Shown here in pieces: positions 60,430 through 64,000 of a DNA stretch of 64,000 nt. The notes under the pieces were generated by a model. The model saw only the letters and a program-made list of their open reading frames with translations, ran no database searches and was not told the DNA's origin. The stretch covers positions 1 through 64,000 of the forward strand of contig JACPBF010000011.1 in assembly GCA_016180425.1 (NCBI GenBank), written 5' to 3'. A program made the position numbers and the translations under genes. The DNA comes from Elusimicrobiota bacterium. Lineage in GTDB: Bacteria > Elusimicrobiota > Elusimicrobia > 2-02-FULL-39-32. How positions within the stretch are numbered: position 1 is the stretch's first letter; the number at the start of each line of letters is the position of its first letter.

Positions 60430-63400
60430 ATGAGAACCATATCTCAAAGCCAAGGCAAAATGATTTTGAACCGGGATTTTTTTATTTTAATCCTGATTCT
60501 TCCTTTTATTTTATCCTGGTTCCATTCCCCTTTATTTTCCGCCCCAGGGTTTAAACAATGGCAATCCATTGAACAGCCGGATGGAACAAAAATAAAAGTT
60601 CTTAATAAAGGGGATGAGTGGGCGAACTGGCTGGAAACTGAAGAAGGTTATCCTGTCATCCTAAATAAAGAAAGCCTTTATTTTGAATACGCAAAAATAG
60701 ATTCAACAAAAGGCCTTGTACCCAGCAGCCTTATCGTTGGAAAAGACCAGCCGCAAGGCATAAAAAAAATCACATCTTCTGATTTAGAAACCCTTAAAAC
60801 AATTAAAACGCGTGGTGCTCCTAGTTTTTTTGCTCCCCAATTTTCCGCGCAAGCAGCAGTCTCGGTAGAACCAACTTTAGGCACTCACAAAATTTTAGCG
60901 ATCCTGGTCAATTTTAAAAATCGAAGTTTAACCACTACAGAAGCAGATTGGGAAGAAAAATTTTTTGGCGCAACCAACAGCGTAAAAAAATATTTTAAAG
61001 AAGTTTCTTATAACCAGCTGACCATGACGCCTGCGGAAGAAAGCAATGGAACTGCTAACAATGGAATTGTAGTAGTCACCTTATCTTACGACCATCCCAA
61101 CACAGGTTCTACTATTGACGAGCCCAATCAACAGCTTACCAAAGATGCGATTCTCGCAGCTGATTCTTATGTAAATTTTGCTTCCTTTGATACTAATAAC
61201 GATGGTTATCTCTCTACAGATGAATTGCATGTTGTCATCATACCCGCAGGTTATGAAAGAGCTTACTCTCTAACCACGCCCTCTGTCTGGGGTCATCGCT
61301 GGTCAATTTTCTTTATTGATCCGCCGGTTGTGGATGGAACAACAGTGGCTGGATTTTCAAGCGGATATACACAATTTGGCGAACTGCACTATAGTCATCA
61401 GGCCACAATTGGGATTATTTGTCATGAACTATCCCATGATTTAGGCTTGCCTGATCTTTATGATACAGATAGTTCAAATGGTTCCTCAGCTGGGATTGGG
61501 GATTGGGATATTATGGCTTCTGGTTCATGGAATGGAATACTCTATGCTGGAGATAGTCCCAGCCACTATAGCGCTTGGAGTAAATCTTATTTAGGATGGG
61601 TCACTCCTACCCAGATAAAAAACTTTATCACAGGAGCTTCATTTCCACAAGTTGAAACATCTGAAGATTCTGACAGAGGAATCAAACAACTCTTATCTAA
61701 CCCTAATGGACCAGAAATGTTTGGTTCTGGAGAATATTTTTTAATAGAAAATAGGCAAAAAACCGGATATGATCAGGCTCTGCCTAGCTCAGGGCTTTTA
61801 ATCTGGCATATTGATGAATCTCAATCAGGCAACGGAAATCAAGCAAGAAAACTTGTGGATTTAGTGGAAGCAGATGGTTTAAATCAACTAGATACTGGCG
61901 CAAGTTACGGAGATAGCGGAGATCCATACCCTGGATCCTCCGGCAATAAAACTTTTAATAATAGTTCTAATCCTTCAAGTAAATTTTATAATGGCGCCAA
62001 TAGCAATATTAGTATTTCTAATATCAGCAACTCCTCAGCCGCCATGACCGCAGATATCAGCTTACCCATTCCTACCATCTCTCTTAATAAAAATTCTCTA
62101 AGTTTCACTGCTGCTTATGCATCCAATAGCAGCGATCCTCAAATTTTTACCATTGCCAATACAGGATCAGAAAATTCCACTTTAAACTGGACTGGAAAAC
62201 AGTCCGCTTCCTGGTTAACTCTTTCTTCTAATTCTGGATCCATGGCAAAAAATGATCAAAACCAAATTACAGTCTCAGTAAAACCATTTGGTCTGGCTGT
62301 AGGAACGCACAAAACCACAGTTGTAATCTCAGATTCAAACTCTTCCAACTCCGAGGTTTCCATTTCAGTTTCACTCACTATTCAAGATATAACCCCTGTT
62401 GTTGGCGCCCCATCTATGCCTCAAGATCAAGGAACATACACGAATTCAACCAGCATTGTTTTTAGCTGGGAATCTGGCGCAGCTCAAGATTTAGAAACTG
62501 GAATCGCAGGATATTATTTGCAGGTTGGAAATAGTCCGGGAGGAGCAAACCTTTTTGATGGGGATGTAGGCAATGTTTTTTCAAAAACAGTCACAGGCGC
62601 AAAAGAAGGGGAAACTTACTATGCCAGAGTGCGTGCAAAAAATGGAGCTGGCCTCTATGGGAGCTATTCTGACAATTCCAATGGAATTAAAATAGATTTA
62701 ACCGCTCCAGAAAAACCAAGTTCCATTATTTCTAAAACTCATCCAAATTCAACTACTAGTTACCCAGAACCAAAACCAGAGTTTAAAGTTTCAGGGCCAG
62801 AAGATTCTTCAGGCGTTTCAGGCTATTACTGGAAAGTGGATAGTCTGCCTGATTCTGTTCCCTCTCAGTCAGACAATTTTTCCAGCGATGGAACTTGTAA
62901 AGAATCTAACCCTATAGCGGACAATACATGGTACTTCCATGTAATTGCCAAAGATGGGGCAGGCAATATTGGAACACAAGCCGCTCATTACAAATTTATA
63001 GTTCGATCTTTAATTGATATAGCGAATAAAAATATTTTTGCTACTGCAGACGGAGTAGAAGTGGAAATTCCGCCGGATGCTTTAACCAACTCTACACAAA
63101 TTATGATTGAAGAAAAAACAAACGCCCCGCCTCTTCAAAACGATCCAAAAATAAAAGGAACTGGGATCATGAGAGAAATTACCTTAACTGATGGAACAAA
63201 AAAATTTAAAAAAGAGGTTACCATTAATCTTCCTTATAATGACAGTGATGTATCGAATTTAAATGAACATCTCCTTCGCCTCTTCTATTATGATGAATCT
63301 AGCGGCCTTTGGGTTCTGGTTCCAAATTCAAGCGTGGACAGAACCAATAAAAGAGTGATTGGAAAAGTGGACCATCTCACTTTATTCGCGATTATGGAAT

Positions 63401-63693
63401 ATGCCGCAGACATCACTTCTGATATTATGGTCTATCCTAATCCTTTTAGACCGAAAAATATTGAACATGCAAATAATGGGATTATCTTTAGAGGTCTCCC
63501 TGTATATTCAGAAATTAAAATTTATACGCTTTCAGGCGATCTAGTTAAACAGCTTAAGGATGAAGACGGCGACGGCAGGGTGAAGTGGAACGCTCAAACT
63601 GAATCTGATCAAAAAGTAGAAAGCGGAATCTATTTTGCTTTAGTAAAAGAAAGCGGAAAAACAAAAACAGTGAAGATTGCGATCCAACGTTAA
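60430..63693 (+). CDS. secreted M6-family (immune inhibitor A-like) metalloprotease
   Basis: A 1,087-residue exported zinc protease. A signal peptide (hydrophobic stretch about residues 17-35) is followed by a propeptide region (to about 150) and the peptidase domain with HELSHDLGLPDLYD (His332, Glu333, His336, Asp342), the M6 zinc motif. Next come a BACON-like domain (about 540-640, SASWLTLSSNSGS), two fibronectin-like domains (about 660-860), a ZU5-like domain (about 870-990) and a C-terminal FlgD-like segment (YPNPFRPKN... KIYTLSGDLVKQLKDEDGDG... SGIYF) like the tails of many surface-exported proteins. An inner ATG at 60460 is an alternative start with a weak AAGG site. It is divergent from the phosphoesterase/giant unit. 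Confidence 0.9.
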   Translation: MRTISQSQGKMILNRDFFILILILPFILSWFHSPLFSAPGFKQWQSIEQPDGTKIKVLNKGDEWANWLETEEGYPVILNKESLYFEYAKIDSTKGLVPSSLIVGKDQPQGIKKITSSDLETLKTIKTRGAPSFFAPQFSAQAAVSVEPTLGTHKILAILVNFKNRSLTTTEADWEEKFFGATNSVKKYFKEVSYNQLTMTPAEESNGTANNGIVVVTLSYDHPNTGSTIDEPNQQLTKDAILAADSYVNFASFDTNNDGYLSTDELHVVIIPAGYERAYSLTTPSVWGHRWSIFFIDPPVVDGTTVAGFSSGYTQFGELHYSHQATIGIICHELSHDLGLPDLYDTDSSNGSSAGIGDWDIMASGSWNGILYAGDSPSHYSAWSKSYLGWVTPTQIKNFITGASFPQVETSEDSDRGIKQLLSNPNGPEMFGSGEYFLIENRQKTGYDQALPSSGLLIWHIDESQSGNGNQARKLVDLVEADGLNQLDTGASYGDSGDPYPGSSGNKTFNNSSNPSSKFYNGANSNISISNISNSSAAMTADISLPIPTISLNKNSLSFTAAYASNSSDPQIFTIANTGSENSTLNWTGKQSASWLTLSSNSGSMAKNDQNQITVSVKPFGLAVGTHKTTVVISDSNSSNSEVSISVSLTIQDITPVVGAPSMPQDQGTYTNSTSIVFSWESGAAQDLETGIAGYYLQVGNSPGGANLFDGDVGNVFSKTVTGAKEGETYYARVRAKNGAGLYGSYSDNSNGIKIDLTAPEKPSSIISKTHPNSTTSYPEPKPEFKVSGPEDSSGVSGYYWKVDSLPDSVPSQSDNFSSDGTCKESNPIADNTWYFHVIAKDGAGNIGTQAAHYKFIVRSLIDIANKNIFATADGVEVEIPPDALTNSTQIMIEEKTNAPPLQNDPKIKGTGIMREITLTDGTKKFKKEVTINLPYNDSDVSNLNEHLLRLFYYDESSGLWVLVPNSSVDRTNKRVIGKVDHLTLFAIMEYAADITSDIMVYPNPFRPKNIEHANNGIIFRGLPVYSEIKIYTLSGDLVKQLKDEDGDGRVKWNAQTESDQKVESGIYFALVKESGKTKTVKIAIQR

Positions 63694-63697
63694 AAAA

Positions 63698-64000
63698 TTA
63701 TTTGGTTTCAAAAAATTTCCAGTGTTCTTCCCAATATTTTAATACTTCATACCAAAATTGAGTTTGTAAGTAACGTTCCCCGCCATCAGGAAAAATAGTC
63801 ACAATCATGCCTTGTTTCATTTCATTCGCCAGTTGATAACAAGCTTGTAAAGCTGCTCCAGAAGAGTAGCCTGCCAAAATCCCTTCTTGCCGAGCCAGCC
63901 TGCAAGTCATTTCATAAGCGTCTTCTGTAAAAACAGAAATTTTGCGATCATACCCTCTAGGGTCATAAATCCCAGGAACAATGGAAGATTCCATATGCTT
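63698..64000 (-). CDS. cysteine synthase/cystathionine beta-synthase family protein (C-terminal part)
   Basis: Only the last about 100 residues are in the window; the frame is open to the right edge. Residues VFTEDAYEMTCRLARQEGIL, AGYSSGAALQACYQLA, IVTIFPDGGERYLQTQFW match the end of PLP-dependent O-acetylserine sulfhydrylases, including the SSGAAL turn and the PDGGERYL strand. Which subgroup (CysK, CysM or CBS) cannot be told. It converges on the metalloprotease gene with only 4 bases between stops. Confidence 0.88.
   Translation of the reverse strand, partial: KHMESSIVPGIYDPRGYDRKISVFTEDAYEMTCRLARQEGILAGYSSGAALQACYQLANEMKQGMIVTIFPDGGERYLQTQFWYEVLKYWEEHWKFFETK

Noticed and set aside
1-64000. 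CRISPR arrays, integrases, replication origin or prophage.
   Set aside because: No regularly spaced direct repeats, integrase motif, DnaA-box cluster or phage structural gene was seen anywhere in the window.

Overview
This window looks like an AT-rich chromosome segment from a bacterium of the PVC superphylum, most probably an Omnitrophota (OP3)-like lineage. The inference rests on EF-Tu features, on generally low G+C coding sequence, on a lysine-rich two-repeat small protein, and above all on a 15.2-kb gene for a 5,081-residue protein; giant multidomain genes are a known trait of that phylum. No rRNA or marker phylogeny is available here, so the phylum call is an inference.

Layout. 1-1.4 kb holds an ISKra4-type transposase facing the 3' end of a translation/transcription cluster on the minus strand (tuf, rpmG, tRNA-Trp, a small membrane protein, secE, nusG, rplK, rplA; 1.7-5.7 kb). 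The usual rplJ-rplL-rpoB continuation is missing at the IS side. From a divergent promoter region at 5.7-5.9 kb an iron-sulfur group runs rightwards (IscU-like scaffold, two A-type carriers, a Csx3-like small protein). 7.5-11.9 kb is a minus-strand gmk-rpoZ-coaC-coaB-priA operon behind a consensus promoter. 12-13.9 kb carries the lysine-rich small protein, a KamA-type radical SAM enzyme and an excisionase-like HTH protein. 14-17.7 kb is uvrB-nadC-birA. 17.8-27.5 kb runs rightwards: yceI, tRNA-Thr, purD, a glucan phosphorylase-like gene, gltB and gltD.

Accessory insertions. A PIF1-WYL helicase gene (27.6-29.2 kb) is flanked by a perfect 52-bp direct repeat of the gltD 3' end, followed by a BrnT/BrnA toxin-antitoxin pair. 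A minus-strand serine-biosynthesis pair (aminotransferase, serA) is followed by an ABC exporter and a TPR protein (29.9-34.9 kb). tig-clpP-clpX-lon with an upstream tRNA-Leu occupies 35-40.8 kb. A nucleotidyltransferase/HEPN toxin-antitoxin-like pair lies at 41.1-42.1 kb.

Giant locus. 42.15-60.2 kb encodes the 5,081-residue protein and, upstream, an exported PPP-type phosphoesterase. The giant contains a GHKL ATPase, a Fis-like HTH, two tandem copies of a methyltransferase-like domain, HEAT-like solenoids, a caspase-like protease with a His/Cys dyad, further methyltransferases, a GNAT-like domain, six exact 31-residue helical repeats and three CPBP-like membrane modules. A 166-bp inverted-repeat element forms the junction of these two genes, and related short repeats lie at three other loci. 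Divergently, a secreted M6-family metalloprotease (60.4-63.7 kb) shares a strikingly symmetric regulatory region: six GTTACAA-type heptamers in two 11-bp-phased blocks with mirrored -10 boxes. The window ends inside a cysteine synthase-family gene.
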